This document shows positions 37,379 through 46,410 of a stretch of DNA of 64,000 bases, one piece after another. The stretch covers positions 1 through 64,000 of the forward strand of contig NZ_QGOL01000014.1 in the NCBI RefSeq assembly GCF_003259255.1, written 5' to 3'. The notes under the pieces are model-generated. The model saw nothing but the letters and a program-made list of their open reading frames with translations, had not been told where the DNA came from and ran no database searches. Numbering within the stretch: position 1 is the first letter of the stretch; each line of letters begins with the position of its first letter. This DNA comes from Algoriphagus litoralis (GTDB lineage Bacteria; Bacteroidota; Bacteroidia; Cytophagales; Cyclobacteriaceae). The position numbers were made by a program, and so were the translations under genes.

Positions 37379-38201
37379 GGTCGTCCAGTTTCGCTTTTAG
37401 TCCTGTTCTGTTTTTCTCTTCATCCAAATCAAAGTAAATCAGACCAAGGGATACGGTAAAAATAATGGAAAGCAGATTACTTGCTGCTGAACTAATAGTA
37501 GTCAAAATAAGGTAGATGAAATCCCCTCCAAAGGCTTCACCCCCGTCCTGCACGGCTACGAAGGTTTTACCCCCTAGATAGATGACGCCTGGCAACTGAA
37601 ATACAAAGGATATGATCCCAATCACGATCCCTACCACCAAAATAGTCCCAAAAGTCACCCACCAATATCCTGATGTCAACTTAAAGGCTGCTTTGAGGCT
37701 TTCAATTTTTCCGGTTTTTCTAAAAAAACACAAGGGAAAAGCCAGCGCAAAAGGAATCATGAAATAAACTCCAGGGATAAGGAAAAACAGAAAACCCAAA
37801 ATGAGCAAAGGATAACACATAAGTGAAAGCAGGACATATTCACCGATGTAGCTTTTTGCGGTCTGAATGATGGATTCCTCATCTACCTGACCCTTGGTGA
37901 GCGTGTAATTTTCCATGAATGCAAAAATCGAAGCAGCCGAAGAAGCAAAAAACAACAAGCCTCCTAAGGCCAGCAGCAACAAAGAAATACCAAAATACAA
38001 GGGCTCATTTAGAACCCATTGCGCAGCACTGCCATATTGATAAATTCCAGAAAACAAGACCGTGATCAGAAAATAGACTCCTGCTGTCTTTAACAGCACA
38101 TGAAGAAGTGGCTTGAGATTTATTCTTACGAATGCGAATGAATCGGACAAAATCGTTCCCAACTCTCTACGGGTTCTTAATTCAAGATAGTGCTGCTCCA
38201 T
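37371..38201 (-). CDS. Polytopic inner-membrane protein of the MoxR cluster
   Basis: The 276-residue protein is strongly hydrophobic with about six membrane helices, separated by short loops; a cytoplasmic tail ends in DLDEEKNRTGLKAKLDDLG. It resembles the membrane domain of glycerophosphodiester phosphodiesterase-type proteins, without a catalytic domain. It overlaps the SpoIIM-like gene by 25 bases and the DUF4129 gene by 8. A transport or scaffold role is inference only. Confidence 0.8.
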   Translation of the reverse strand: MEQHYLELRTRRELGTILSDSFAFVRINLKPLLHVLLKTAGVYFLITVLFSGIYQYGSAAQWVLNEPLYFGISLLLLALGGLLFFASSAASIFAFMENYTLTKGQVDEESIIQTAKSYIGEYVLLSLMCYPLLILGFLFFLIPGVYFMIPFALAFPLCFFRKTGKIESLKAAFKLTSGYWWVTFGTILVVGIVIGIISFVFQLPGVIYLGGKTFVAVQDGGEAFGGDFIYLILTTISSAASNLLSIIFTVSLGLIYFDLDEEKNRTGLKAKLDDLG

Positions 38202-39157
38202 AAATTGGACTTTTTATACATTTTGATAGGTAAATACACATAATAATAAAGAATCAAAGCCAAGGAACTGGCTATGATTAAGATGCTGAGGAAATCGGGC
38301 ATTTGAGTCATTCGGGTGACAAAACCCTCCAGAAAACCTGCCAAAATAAAGAATGGCACCGTACTCAGGAGAATTTTAAGGCCGTCCCTCATCCCTCGCT
38401 GAAAAGAATGCAGGCGAGAATAGGTCCCAGGGAATAGAATGCCATTTCCCAAGACCAAGCCGGCACATCCGGCAATAACGATCACCGAAATCTCAATCGT
38501 ACCATGAATCCAGATTGTCCGGGCCGACTCCCAAAGAAGCCCCTGCGCATGGAAGAAATATTGGAAAGAACCCAACATCACACCATTGTACATCAGGACC
38601 AGCAAGGTGCCTACTCCTAGAAATACCCCAGCCACGAAGGCCACGACAGCCACACGGATGTTATTGACCGTGATGCCGAGAAACATGTCCAGCTGATTCA
38701 TCTTTTTGTACACCGCCATCGGATCACCGGATTCGATGTTGGACATGGTCTGATTGACATAGGCATCGCCTAAGATCGAGCGGACAAAAGAAATCTCAGT
38801 GCTGGCCGAATATGCCCCCATCGCCACAAAAATCCCAAACACCAGTACAGAAATCCCCAGCTGAGGTAGATAGCGGTAGAACATCAACGGGAAGTCCTTG
38901 AAGTAAAAATCAATCACTCCTTTGACTCCCAACTTCTTGTCATGATAGACTTCACGATGGTACTGGGAAGCGAGGTGATTGAGGTAGGAGATTACCTTTC
39001 CCTCCGGGAAAAATGTTCGTGCATAGTTCAGGTCATCCGAAATCTCCAAATACAAATCAGATAGCTGAGAAGGCGGTAAGGTGGCATTTTTGGACAGATG
39101 CTGCTCAAAAGTGCTCCACTTGGTTTGGTTTTTTTTGATGAAAAGTGATTCCCGCAT
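38177..39157 (-). CDS. SpoIIM (stage II sporulation protein M)-like membrane protein
   Basis: The 326-residue protein begins with the family's cytoplasmic helical domain (MRESLFIKKNQTKWSTFEQ). Five or so membrane helices follow (GISVLVFGIFVAMGAYS, VVAFVAGVFLGVGTLLVLMYNGVMLGSF, and two near the C-terminus), with the conserved HGTIEI segment. Bacteroidota do not sporulate; these homologues are found with RDD, MoxR and DUF58 genes, as here. It is the first gene of the minus-strand cluster and diverges from RDD with a 104-bp shared upstream region. Confidence 0.87.
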   Translation of the reverse strand: MRESLFIKKNQTKWSTFEQHLSKNATLPPSQLSDLYLEISDDLNYARTFFPEGKVISYLNHLASQYHREVYHDKKLGVKGVIDFYFKDFPLMFYRYLPQLGISVLVFGIFVAMGAYSASTEISFVRSILGDAYVNQTMSNIESGDPMAVYKKMNQLDMFLGITVNNIRVAVVAFVAGVFLGVGTLLVLMYNGVMLGSFQYFFHAQGLLWESARTIWIHGTIEISVIVIAGCAGLVLGNGILFPGTYSRLHSFQRGMRDGLKILLSTVPFFILAGFLEGFVTRMTQMPDFLSILIIASSLALILYYYVYLPIKMYKKSNLWSSTILN

Positions 39158-39261
39158 AAAAGTGACTAGACTCGCCTAAAACTATTGAATTATTTTATTT
39201 TTCGGCAAGAGATCGGTAGTTTTCATGAAAATTAATTTAGGAGTTCAGGCTCAGTTTTAAG

Positions 39262-39990
39262 ATGGAAGGATTTTATATCGAAACGGCACAACACATCCAG
39301 ATCCGGCAGCGTCCGGCTGGCTTGGGTGACCGGATTTTGGCTCAGGTAATTGATAGCTTCATTATGGGTTTGTATATGCTCTTGGTGTCCATTACGGCAT
39401 TTGGGATCTTGAAACTCGAAGACAATTCGATTGCCATCATGACTCTTTTGTTCCTTCCATTTCTGGTTTACCATCTTCTCTTTGAGATCTTCATGAATGG
39501 CCAAACGATTGGCAAACGGGCTCTTGATATACGAGTCGTCCAACTTGATGGCAGCAAAGCCTCTGTGGGCAGCTATTTAATTCGCTGGCTGCTTCGCCCG
39601 ATAGATATCACGATCAGTTCGGGAGGGATCGCCGTGCTCACCATTCTGCTAGGAGGTAAGGGACAGCGTCTCGGCGATATCGCGGCAGGTACTACGGTAA
39701 TTTCGCTCAAGCAACAGGCCGTCAGACGTGAGGAACTACTGACCGCTGTCCCTGCCAATCATGAGCCCAAATACCCTCAGGTGGTCAACCTCAGTGATTC
39801 CCAGCTCCATCAGATCAAAAAAATCCGAATAGAGGCACTCCAATCCTATGACTTTGACCTGATCAATAAGCTGGCTGCCAAAACGGCGACCATGCTTCAA
39901 ATCACTCACGAGTCAATACCGCTGGAGTTTATCGATCAGGTCATCTTGGATTACGAATACTATGCTCAAAAAGAGCATGGGGAAGGGTGA
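39262..39990 (+). CDS. RDD-family membrane protein
   Basis: The 242-residue protein has an RDD domain: IRQRPAGLGDRILAQVIDSFIMG at 13-40 with the R..D motif, then helices at about 33-55 and 58-75 and GKRALDIRVV. A cytoplasmic helical tail follows. It is divergent from the SpoIIM-like gene, the usual neighbour in MoxR-DUF58 clusters, so it probably belongs to the same system. The downstream TetR gene overlaps it by 4 bases (ATGA). Confidence 0.9.
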   Translation: MEGFYIETAQHIQIRQRPAGLGDRILAQVIDSFIMGLYMLLVSITAFGILKLEDNSIAIMTLLFLPFLVYHLLFEIFMNGQTIGKRALDIRVVQLDGSKASVGSYLIRWLLRPIDITISSGGIAVLTILLGGKGQRLGDIAAGTTVISLKQQAVRREELLTAVPANHEPKYPQVVNLSDSQLHQIKKIRIEALQSYDFDLINKLAAKTATMLQITHESIPLEFIDQVILDYEYYAQKEHGEG

Positions 39991-40556
39991 CTACGTATTC
40001 CAAAGAGGTTTCTTTGACAAAAATCGAAATGAGTAAACTCAAGTGGCTGAAAAAAGGCTATGAACTGGTAGCCGAATCGGGATTTCAACAGCTGAAAATA
40101 GAACCGCTGGCCCAGCTGGTTGGGATCAGCAAATCCTCCTTCTACCACCATTTTGCAGATTTGGAAGTATTTCAGGAGCAACTACTCGCACTTCATCTGG
40201 ATCGGGCTGAAGTCATGGCAGTAAAGGAAAAAAATGCAAAAAGCATTGATCCCGAACTTGTAGATATAATCCTTGAGCATCAAATAGACCTGCTTTTTCA
40301 CAGACAGCTTCGCTTCCATAGAAACCAACCCGCCTTTGATCAAGCAGTCCAGAAGGCAGAATCACTCATTGGTGATGCGTTGCTGGAACTTTGGGTCAAA
40401 GACCTTCAACTTCCTTTTTCCAAAGACCAGTTGCGAGGAGTTTTTGGTATGGCCATGGAAAACTTTTTCCTTCAGATTCACCCAGAAAATCTCAGTCACC
40501 GTTGGCTCAGGGATTATTTTTCCCAGCTCAAAAAAATTACCGCAGCTCTTGCCTGA
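39987..40556 (+). CDS. TetR/AcrR-family transcriptional regulator
   Basis: The 189-residue protein has an N-terminal TetR helix-turn-helix (about 15-65; LKKGYELVAESGFQQLKIEPLA, then VGISKSSFYHHFADLE as recognition helix). The C-terminal ligand domain is divergent. ATGA overlap with the RDD gene suggests a shared transcript; it may regulate the divergent membrane cluster or the small membrane protein that follows, but no palindromic operator was identified. Confidence 0.88.
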   Translation: MTTYSKEVSLTKIEMSKLKWLKKGYELVAESGFQQLKIEPLAQLVGISKSSFYHHFADLEVFQEQLLALHLDRAEVMAVKEKNAKSIDPELVDIILEHQIDLLFHRQLRFHRNQPAFDQAVQKAESLIGDALLELWVKDLQLPFSKDQLRGVFGMAMENFFLQIHPENLSHRWLRDYFSQLKKITAALA

Positions 40557-40626
40557 ATTGTACGGAAGCGACTAAAATCTGAAAGAATCGGGTTTTAACT
40601 AGGGGAATCAATTCAATCCAATTCCC

Positions 40627-41070
40627 ATGAAAATGTCAAACACTCCTGAATTTCACAGATCCTACCTCAAATTCACCGCATTGGTCATCGGCTCTTTTGG
40701 TCCAATTTTCTTTTTGGGAACTATGCTATCCACCTCCGAACCGGCACGCTGGACACTGGATTTTCTGAGTTGGCCGATCGACGGAGTCCAAACCTATGGC
40801 GAACCCACTACCCGATTCCTCTCTGCACTGACTGGGGGATTTCTTTTTGGCTGGGGAGTCACGATCTGGTGCCTACAAAAATGGGTGTATCCACTTGCAC
40901 CAGAGGGTGTCCGCAAGTCCGCGCTCTTTGGTGTCATTGCCTGGTTTTTATTGGACAGCTTGGGATCCTACTTTTCTGGTACTATCTCCAATGTCTTTTT
41001 TAATGTGGTGGTGCTCTTGCTTGCTGTTGGACCGCTTTGGTGGCCAGCACAGGCCTCTGTTTCGAAATAA
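40627..41070 (+). CDS. Small four-helix membrane protein, unknown function
   Basis: The family is not recognised. The 147-residue protein has about four membrane helices (around 16-36, 63-85, 100-118 and 122-140), connected by short loops, with Gly/Trp/Phe-rich sequence. It begins 70 bases after the TetR gene in the same direction and could be a regulated target. The next 295 bases up to the MscS gene hold no gene that I can support. Confidence 0.75.
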   Translation: MKMSNTPEFHRSYLKFTALVIGSFGPIFFLGTMLSTSEPARWTLDFLSWPIDGVQTYGEPTTRFLSALTGGFLFGWGVTIWCLQKWVYPLAPEGVRKSALFGVIAWFLLDSLGSYFSGTISNVFFNVVVLLLAVGPLWWPAQASVSK

Positions 41071-41365
41071 ACTTTCGGTTAAAGTCTCTTCTCCCAAATC
41101 AGGTAAACGAAAATTTTGTGCTTGGAAAAGTGGGAGGCATTTCCTGTTAAAACCTGTTTCAACACCTCCGATGGGAGTAGTCTATACCATTTGACTTTTC
41201 AAGAATCCCCATAATCGAGAATAAACCATCTCGAAAGCCTCCTCTGGCATGATCATTGGACTTTTTAGACAGCCTTGACAGGCTTTCTAAACACAGCAGG
41301 ACATTTTCTTAGTCTGCTTCGTCCCCAATGTGGGATGTTTTTTTCATTCTAAAATCACAAAAATC

Positions 41366-42307
41366 ATGAGTACAGGAGAATTATTAAATCAGCTTTTTGA
41401 AAAGCTTGAAGGTTGGGCCATTGCATTTGCCAGAATGCTTCCAAACATTGCTTTGGCAATTCTGATCTTCGTTCTAGGGTTCTTTGCAGCCCGAGTGCTG
41501 AGTAATTTTGCGAAGAAGCAAATGATCAAATACCATGTGGATAAGACGATATCTGGCTTTCTAGGTCGAATTCTTTTTATTGGTGTATTGGTGCTCGGAG
41601 TGATGGTAGGCTTATCCATTCTGAATCTATCCGGGACGGTAGCTTCCATTTTGGCCGGACTCGGTATCATTGGTTTAGCTTTGGGTTTTGCCTTTCAGGA
41701 TACGGCGGCCAACTTTATGTCGGGTATTTACATCACGTTTAATCATCCCTTCGCCATCGGTGATGTCATCAAGGCTAAAAACGGAATCATGGGCAACGTA
41801 ATCGACATCAGTCTGCGGGTGACGAAAGTCAAGACCTTCGATGGACCGGTGATATATGTCCCAAATCGGTTCCTTTTTGAGGATGATTTTACCAACTTGA
41901 CTGAAGCCGGTCAACGAAGGTTGCGAGTAGCAGTTGGGGTGAGTTATGGAGATGATCTGGACAAAGTAGAGCGAATAGTCTTTGAAGCGCTGGAAAATAC
42001 CCCCGGGAGAATCAGCGGAGAAGACATCACCATCTTTTGGGAGGAATTTGGCGATAGCTCGATAAATTTCACCGCCAACATCTGGTTGGACTATTCCAAA
42101 GAAAACAAGGCTTTCGTTGGCGCAAAGAACTACGCAATCAAAGCGCTGAAAAAGGCATTTGACGCAAATGACATCATGATCCCATTCCCTATCCGCACAT
42201 TGGATTTCGGAATCAAAGGAGGAGTGACTTTCAAGGAAGAGGTGCAGGAATCCGGAGTTTTAGAAATCAATAAAAATGGCCAAGCGAATGGAAGGCATAC
42301 GGATTGA
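41366..42307 (+). CDS. Small-conductance mechanosensitive channel (MscS family)
   Basis: From the ATG at 41366 the product is 313 residues; a GTG 36 bases upstream adds unlikely residues. Three membrane helices are present (about 18-38, 62-82, 84-110). The pore helix is rich in Gly and Ala (ILAGLGIIGLALGFAFQDTAANFMSGIYI), matching MscS TM3. The cytoplasmic beta/alpha domain follows (HPFAIGDVIKAKNGIMGNVIDISLRVT, VPNRF). It protects cells from hypo-osmotic shock by opening under membrane tension. Confidence 0.94.
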   Translation: MSTGELLNQLFEKLEGWAIAFARMLPNIALAILIFVLGFFAARVLSNFAKKQMIKYHVDKTISGFLGRILFIGVLVLGVMVGLSILNLSGTVASILAGLGIIGLALGFAFQDTAANFMSGIYITFNHPFAIGDVIKAKNGIMGNVIDISLRVTKVKTFDGPVIYVPNRFLFEDDFTNLTEAGQRRLRVAVGVSYGDDLDKVERIVFEALENTPGRISGEDITIFWEEFGDSSINFTANIWLDYSKENKAFVGAKNYAIKALKKAFDANDIMIPFPIRTLDFGIKGGVTFKEEVQESGVLEINKNGQANGRHTD

Positions 42308-42446
42308 CACTTTATCAGGCTTCGCTTCGACTTTCCTAAAATATAGGAAAGCCGAAGCGAAATCTTGAGCTCAAGAAAATCTACCCCTAGCTTTGGATGA
42401 AGCTTCAAAATCCTCCTCTTTTTAGCTCCTTTTTGAAATCGAAGTT

Positions 42447-42454
42447 TATCTTTG
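42447..42454 (+). promoter_or_regulatory. -7 box for the NTF2-like gene
   Basis: TATCTTTG (exact TAnnTTTG) 36 bases before the ATG at 42490; the -33 region is poor (TTTA at 22-nt spacing). Confidence 0.45.
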
Positions 42455-42489
42455 ATTTCAACTAGCCACTTTTCCCGGATCTTTCATAG

Positions 42490-42942
42490 ATGAAAAAACG
42501 AATTTTCCTCCTGATCGGCTTCTGCCTGATTCACGCTCTGGCTTTCGCCCAGTCCAAGGAAACCCTAGAGGCGGAAATCAAAAGCAGGGAACTGGAAGAA
42601 GTTAGCGCTATACTTGCGGGCGACAAGAAGGCTCTGAGCACGATTTGGGCGCCGGATTTTATGGTAAACAATCCCGCAAATACAGTTTTGAAGAGCAGAG
42701 CGGAAGTTTTTCAGCGCATGGATAAAGGAATCATCCGCTACTCCGAATATACCCGCCAAATCGAAGGAATCCTTGTACAAGATGGAATGGTCATTGTCAT
42801 GGGCGAGGAACTAGTGGTACCTGTCGGTACTGCTCCTATGGCAGGCAAAAAAGTCACACGCAGGTACACCAATGTATGGCGAGAAATCGATGGAAAATGG
42901 CTCGTCCAAGCCAGACATGCCAATGTATCGCAGGTCGAATAA
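42490..42942 (+). CDS. Secreted NTF2-like (DUF4440-type) protein
   Basis: The 150-residue protein has a signal peptide ending near 21 (ALAFAQ). A single cone-shaped NTF2/SnoaL-like domain follows (LEAEIKSRELEEVSAILAGDKKALSTIWAPDFMVNNP, and VTRRYTNVWREIDGKWLVQARHAN at the end). The family binds small molecules or acts as an isomerase; no specific function can be assigned. A structured hairpin follows its stop. Confidence 0.85.
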   Translation: MKKRIFLLIGFCLIHALAFAQSKETLEAEIKSRELEEVSAILAGDKKALSTIWAPDFMVNNPANTVLKSRAEVFQRMDKGIIRYSEYTRQIEGILVQDGMVIVMGEELVVPVGTAPMAGKKVTRRYTNVWREIDGKWLVQARHANVSQVE

Positions 42943-42944
42943 CC

Positions 42945-42985
42945 CCCCGACCGGGATTTGTTGAAACAAAGTTGAACGGTCGGGG
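42945..42985. terminator. Nested hairpin after the NTF2-like gene
   Basis: An outer 9-bp stem CCCCGACCG/CGGTCGGGG encloses an inner TTTGTT/AACAAA-type hairpin. It starts 3 bases after the stop. The T tract is weak on the plus strand (ATTTGTAGTT), so terminator or small repeat are both possible. Confidence 0.5.
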
Positions 42986-43034
42986 ATTTGTAGTTGAAAA
43001 AACCGATTCTTAAAAAACAAAGTATACCCAACCA

Positions 43035-43940
43035 ATGAATACGAAAAGAATACTTTTCACGGGTGGATCTGGCAAGGCAGGGAAACATGTTATTCCTTAC
43101 CTCCTTGATCAAGGCCACCGGGTAATGAATGTGGACTTGACTCCTTTGAACCATCCAGGAGTGGACAACCTGATCGCCGATATCACAGACTCCGGACAGA
43201 TGTTCAATGCGATGAGTTCGTATGCTGGTTTTGATGAGTTGGAACCCGGTACTGGCGTGCCAAAATTTGATGCTGTGGTGCATTTTGCTGCCGTGGCGCG
43301 AATCCTGATCAATCCTGACAATGAAACCTTTCGTGTCAATACAATCGGCACCTACAATGTCATCGAGGCTGCCGTCAAACTCGACATCAAGAAGATCATT
43401 ATCGCCTCCTCAGAGACCACTTATGGCATTTGCTTTTCCGATGGAAAAACAAACCCAAACTATCTCCCGCTGGATGAAGAATACGACGTGGATCCGATGG
43501 ATAGCTATGGTCTCTCTAAAGTTGTCAATGAAAAAACCGCCCGGGCTTTTCAGCGGAGATCTGGTGTAGACATCTATGCGCTCCGTATCGGAAATGTGAT
43601 CGAACCCCATGAATACGCCACGCTTTTCCCTCACTATTTCAAAAATCCGGAAGTGCGACGCAGAAATGCCTTCTGCTACATCGATGCCCGGGACTTGGGT
43701 CAAATCGTGGATTTGTGTTTGAAAAAGGACGGTTTGGGCTACCAAGTCTTCAATGCAGGCAATGACCACAATGGGGCAATCATTCCTAGCAAGGAATTGG
43801 CTGAGCGGTTTTTCCCTGGAGTTCCAATTACCAGAGAGCTGGAAGAGCATGAGGCCTTATTTTCCAACCGGAAAATCAAAGAAGTGCTGGGATTCCAAGA
43901 GCAACACCATTGGCGAAAGTATGTGGATGGGGAAATTTGA
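43035..43940 (+). CDS. NAD-dependent epimerase/dehydratase (extended SDR)
   Basis: The 301-residue protein has the Rossmann motif TGGSGKAGKHV (9-19), VVHFAAVA, IIASSETTYG and the catalytic YGLSK. It is close to UDP-glucose 4-epimerase-like extended SDRs, but with PNYLPLDEEYDVDPMDSYG it resembles the subgroup acting on small or sugar substrates outside nucleotide-sugar clusters. The substrate is not predictable; no sugar genes are adjacent. Confidence 0.9.
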   Translation: MNTKRILFTGGSGKAGKHVIPYLLDQGHRVMNVDLTPLNHPGVDNLIADITDSGQMFNAMSSYAGFDELEPGTGVPKFDAVVHFAAVARILINPDNETFRVNTIGTYNVIEAAVKLDIKKIIIASSETTYGICFSDGKTNPNYLPLDEEYDVDPMDSYGLSKVVNEKTARAFQRRSGVDIYALRIGNVIEPHEYATLFPHYFKNPEVRRRNAFCYIDARDLGQIVDLCLKKDGLGYQVFNAGNDHNGAIIPSKELAERFFPGVPITRELEEHEALFSNRKIKEVLGFQEQHHWRKYVDGEI

Positions 43941-43991
43941 AATACCTTGGACCAACGGGATCAATTGCCACTTTTAACATTTCTCTAATCT

Positions 43992-44963
43992 ATGAACTAT
44001 TATTCCTGCATCATTTTAGCTTTTCTCCTAGCCTGCAATTCCAAACAAACTGCAGAGGATCAAAGCGCTGTTTTTACCCAACAAGACACCGTATTTGTCA
44101 CTCCACTTGGAAAAACCTATCCAATCTCCACGCCCTCTGAAAAACTCCTCGCCCAATACGAAGAAGCAAAAGCTACTTATGAGGCAAATCCGGAAGATGT
44201 CGAGGCACTGATTTGGTATGGTCGCCGCACGGCCTATTTAGGTCAATACAATCAGGCTATCGGGATTTTTTCCGAAGGAATAGAAAAATTCCCCAATGAA
44301 GCCCGACTCTATCGCCATCGGGGGCATCGCTACATCAGCATCCGGGAATACGACAAAGCCATTGCTGACTTGGAAAAAGCTGCTGAATTGATCCAAGGAA
44401 CAGCCAACGAAATCGAACCGGACGGCATGCCCAATGCAATGAATATTCCCGTGAGCTCACTGCATGGCAATATCTATTACCATCTCGGACTGGCCTATTA
44501 CCTGACTCACCAGTACGAAAAAGCATACGAAGCCTACCTCAAGTGCCGAGAAAGTGGCAATCATTACGACAACATCGTCTCCAGCACGCATTGGCTGTAC
44601 ATGATTCAGCAGCGCTTGGGCAATCCAAGCAAGGCCGATTCGCTCCTCGCTCCTATCCATGCCGACTCCACCGTGATCGAAAATCAAAGCTATGCTGATC
44701 TCTGCAAATTGTATAAAGGCTGGCTCCCGGTAGATTCTGTGATGCCCAGCGGAGAGGGAAGTCCCTCCAATGATGCAGTCCGTTACGGCGTGGCAAATTG
44801 GTACCTGTATCATGGAGACACGGCCAAAGCTAAACAGCTGATGGAAGAACTGATCACTACCAAGGCCTTTTCATCCTTTGGCTATGTAGCAGCGGAGAGT
44901 GATTTGATCCACTATTTTGGAAAAAAAAATAACCTGAGAAATAGCACTGATTTAAGCGAATAG
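43992..44963 (+). CDS. TPR-repeat lipoprotein
   Basis: The 323-residue protein has a lipoprotein signal (Cys at about 15, AFLLACNSK). TPR-like helical repeats occupy about 55-215 (ALIWYGRRTAYLGQYNQAIGIFSEGIEKFPNEARLYRHRGHRYISIREYDKAIADLEKA in pieces, and YHLGLAYYLTHQYEKAYEAYLKC). The C-terminal part contains further helices. Such lipoproteins are scaffolds; no partner is evident. It converges with the next gene through a shared hairpin. Confidence 0.87.
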   Translation: MNYYSCIILAFLLACNSKQTAEDQSAVFTQQDTVFVTPLGKTYPISTPSEKLLAQYEEAKATYEANPEDVEALIWYGRRTAYLGQYNQAIGIFSEGIEKFPNEARLYRHRGHRYISIREYDKAIADLEKAAELIQGTANEIEPDGMPNAMNIPVSSLHGNIYYHLGLAYYLTHQYEKAYEAYLKCRESGNHYDNIVSSTHWLYMIQQRLGNPSKADSLLAPIHADSTVIENQSYADLCKLYKGWLPVDSVMPSGEGSPSNDAVRYGVANWYLYHGDTAKAKQLMEELITTKAFSSFGYVAAESDLIHYFGKKNNLRNSTDLSE

Positions 44964-44983
44964 GGGTTTTCAAATGCCCTATT
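44959..44983. terminator. Shared hairpin containing both stop codons
   Basis: AATAGGG (44959-44965) pairs with CCCTATT (44977-44983); T-rich on both sides. The stop of the TPR gene (44961-44963) lies in the left arm and the stop of the convergent propeller gene (44979-44981) in the right arm. Confidence 0.7.
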
Positions 44984-46166
44984 CTGTTTTGACTTTTAGT
45001 TCGTAGATACTGAATCGGGTCAGTTCCTCTTCCTCCTCCTGATTTTCGGGTTCCTGAACCAAAATTCGATTCCCCGGTAAAGAAAGAACTATCGATCCCG
45101 GTATGCCCGGCAATTCACCAACCAGCTGAGTCCCGCCTTTCAGAATCAAAAAACGCTGCTCTGAGGCATCCGAAAGCGGAGCATAAGGTTCTTCTTCAGA
45201 ATTTCTGGATTCGAATTCGGCCTCAGTTAGACCGGTGAAGTACCGAACCAAAAGGATCTCATCGTCGAGTGGAATCAGGTTCAGGTTTTTGCCTGAATTG
45301 TTTCGAAGTAGCCCTATCCGGGGATCCGAAAACTCAGTATCCATCGGAAGCGGACTATATTCCTTAAATTCAGAATGGGTAATCGGAATTTCTCTTTTCA
45401 ACGCCAAATCTTCCAGTCCATAGACCCGGATTTTGGCTTCAATGTCATGCAGGACATACAATTCATTGTCTGCTTGGTCGAGAAAGAATGTTTTTCCCAT
45501 TCGCTCAAAGTAAATCAAGTCAGTCGAGGAGTAAATTGAGTTGGCTTCGTAGGGAATGATAGATGCAACAGAGCCTGATTCCAGGTGCATTTGGTAAAAA
45601 TTCTGGAGCGTGTCCTTTCCCTCCTTCGTACGAGTGAGATAGTTGGCTGATAGGTAATTGCTCGGGCCAATCAGGAGAAAGGTAGAATCCCCCTTGCTGT
45701 AATACGCAGGTCGACCCAGCGGCATATTGGCTCGAATGGGAAGTGGAGAGAGGTAGCGGTACTCGTATTTCTTGGTATAATTTGGATCGTAGGCGATCAC
45801 ATTGAACGGAAACTCCAAAATCCTCAGGCTATCCGGACCAAAAGCCATCCCCACTGGGTTCCAAGTGCCATATGACTCCGGACCGTCACCTTTTTTATTG
45901 ACCCTGCTGAGAATCTCCCCTTGCTCTGAAATTTCCAATAGATCATCCTGGCTGACCGAATACCCCAAAAAACGTCTTTCCACGGGTGAATAATCCCGGA
46001 TCACCACCCGGGTAAAATTTTCGACTTGGAAAGAATCCACTTTGACCAAAGAAAAATCTTCGGCTGCATTTCCTGAAAGCTTCTCTTCAGCGGGATTACA
46101 AGACAGGGCTCCTATGAGGAGACAAAGTAAGGCAAATGAACTATTGATACGATATTTTAAAAGCAT
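44979..46166 (-). CDS. 6-bladed beta-propeller lipoprotein
   Basis: The 395-residue protein has a lipoprotein signal (Cys at about 23, LIGALSCNPAEE). The rest is the repetitive beta pattern of the Bacteroidota 6-bladed beta-propeller family (QGEILSRVNKKGDGPESYG is its hallmark first blade; then SLRILEFP and similar strands). Function of the family is unknown; it is often near SusCD or peptidase loci, but none is adjacent here. Confidence 0.87.
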   Translation of the reverse strand: MLLKYRINSSFALLCLLIGALSCNPAEEKLSGNAAEDFSLVKVDSFQVENFTRVVIRDYSPVERRFLGYSVSQDDLLEISEQGEILSRVNKKGDGPESYGTWNPVGMAFGPDSLRILEFPFNVIAYDPNYTKKYEYRYLSPLPIRANMPLGRPAYYSKGDSTFLLIGPSNYLSANYLTRTKEGKDTLQNFYQMHLESGSVASIIPYEANSIYSSTDLIYFERMGKTFFLDQADNELYVLHDIEAKIRVYGLEDLALKREIPITHSEFKEYSPLPMDTEFSDPRIGLLRNNSGKNLNLIPLDDEILLVRYFTGLTEAEFESRNSEEEPYAPLSDASEQRFLILKGGTQLVGELPGIPGSIVLSLPGNRILVQEPENQEEEEELTRFSIYELKVKTE

Positions 46167-46312
46167 TGTCTATTTATTAGATTATACTACGAATTAATCG
46201 TTAAAGATAGATTTTTATCCTAAAAATCAGAATAAGTGTTTCGGATTCCTTAAAAATAGTAATTCTCCCTGCCTAAAAATCACCAATTGACCTGATCCTA
46301 TCCCCTTTGGAA

Positions 46313-46343
46313 TTGGCTTTTCGGTATATAGCAAGTACCTTCA
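46313..46343 (+). promoter_or_regulatory. Probable promoter of the DUF2254 gene
   Basis: TTG at 46313-46315, a 20-nt spacer, and TACCTTCA (one mismatch from TAnnTTTG) at 46336-46343, 67 bases before the ATG. Confidence 0.4.
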
Positions 46344-46410
46344 ACTGATCCTCGGGTAATTCTCTTTACTCTTCATTCTTTTCCTATCTATTCGATCAAC
46401 TATCCAACGA

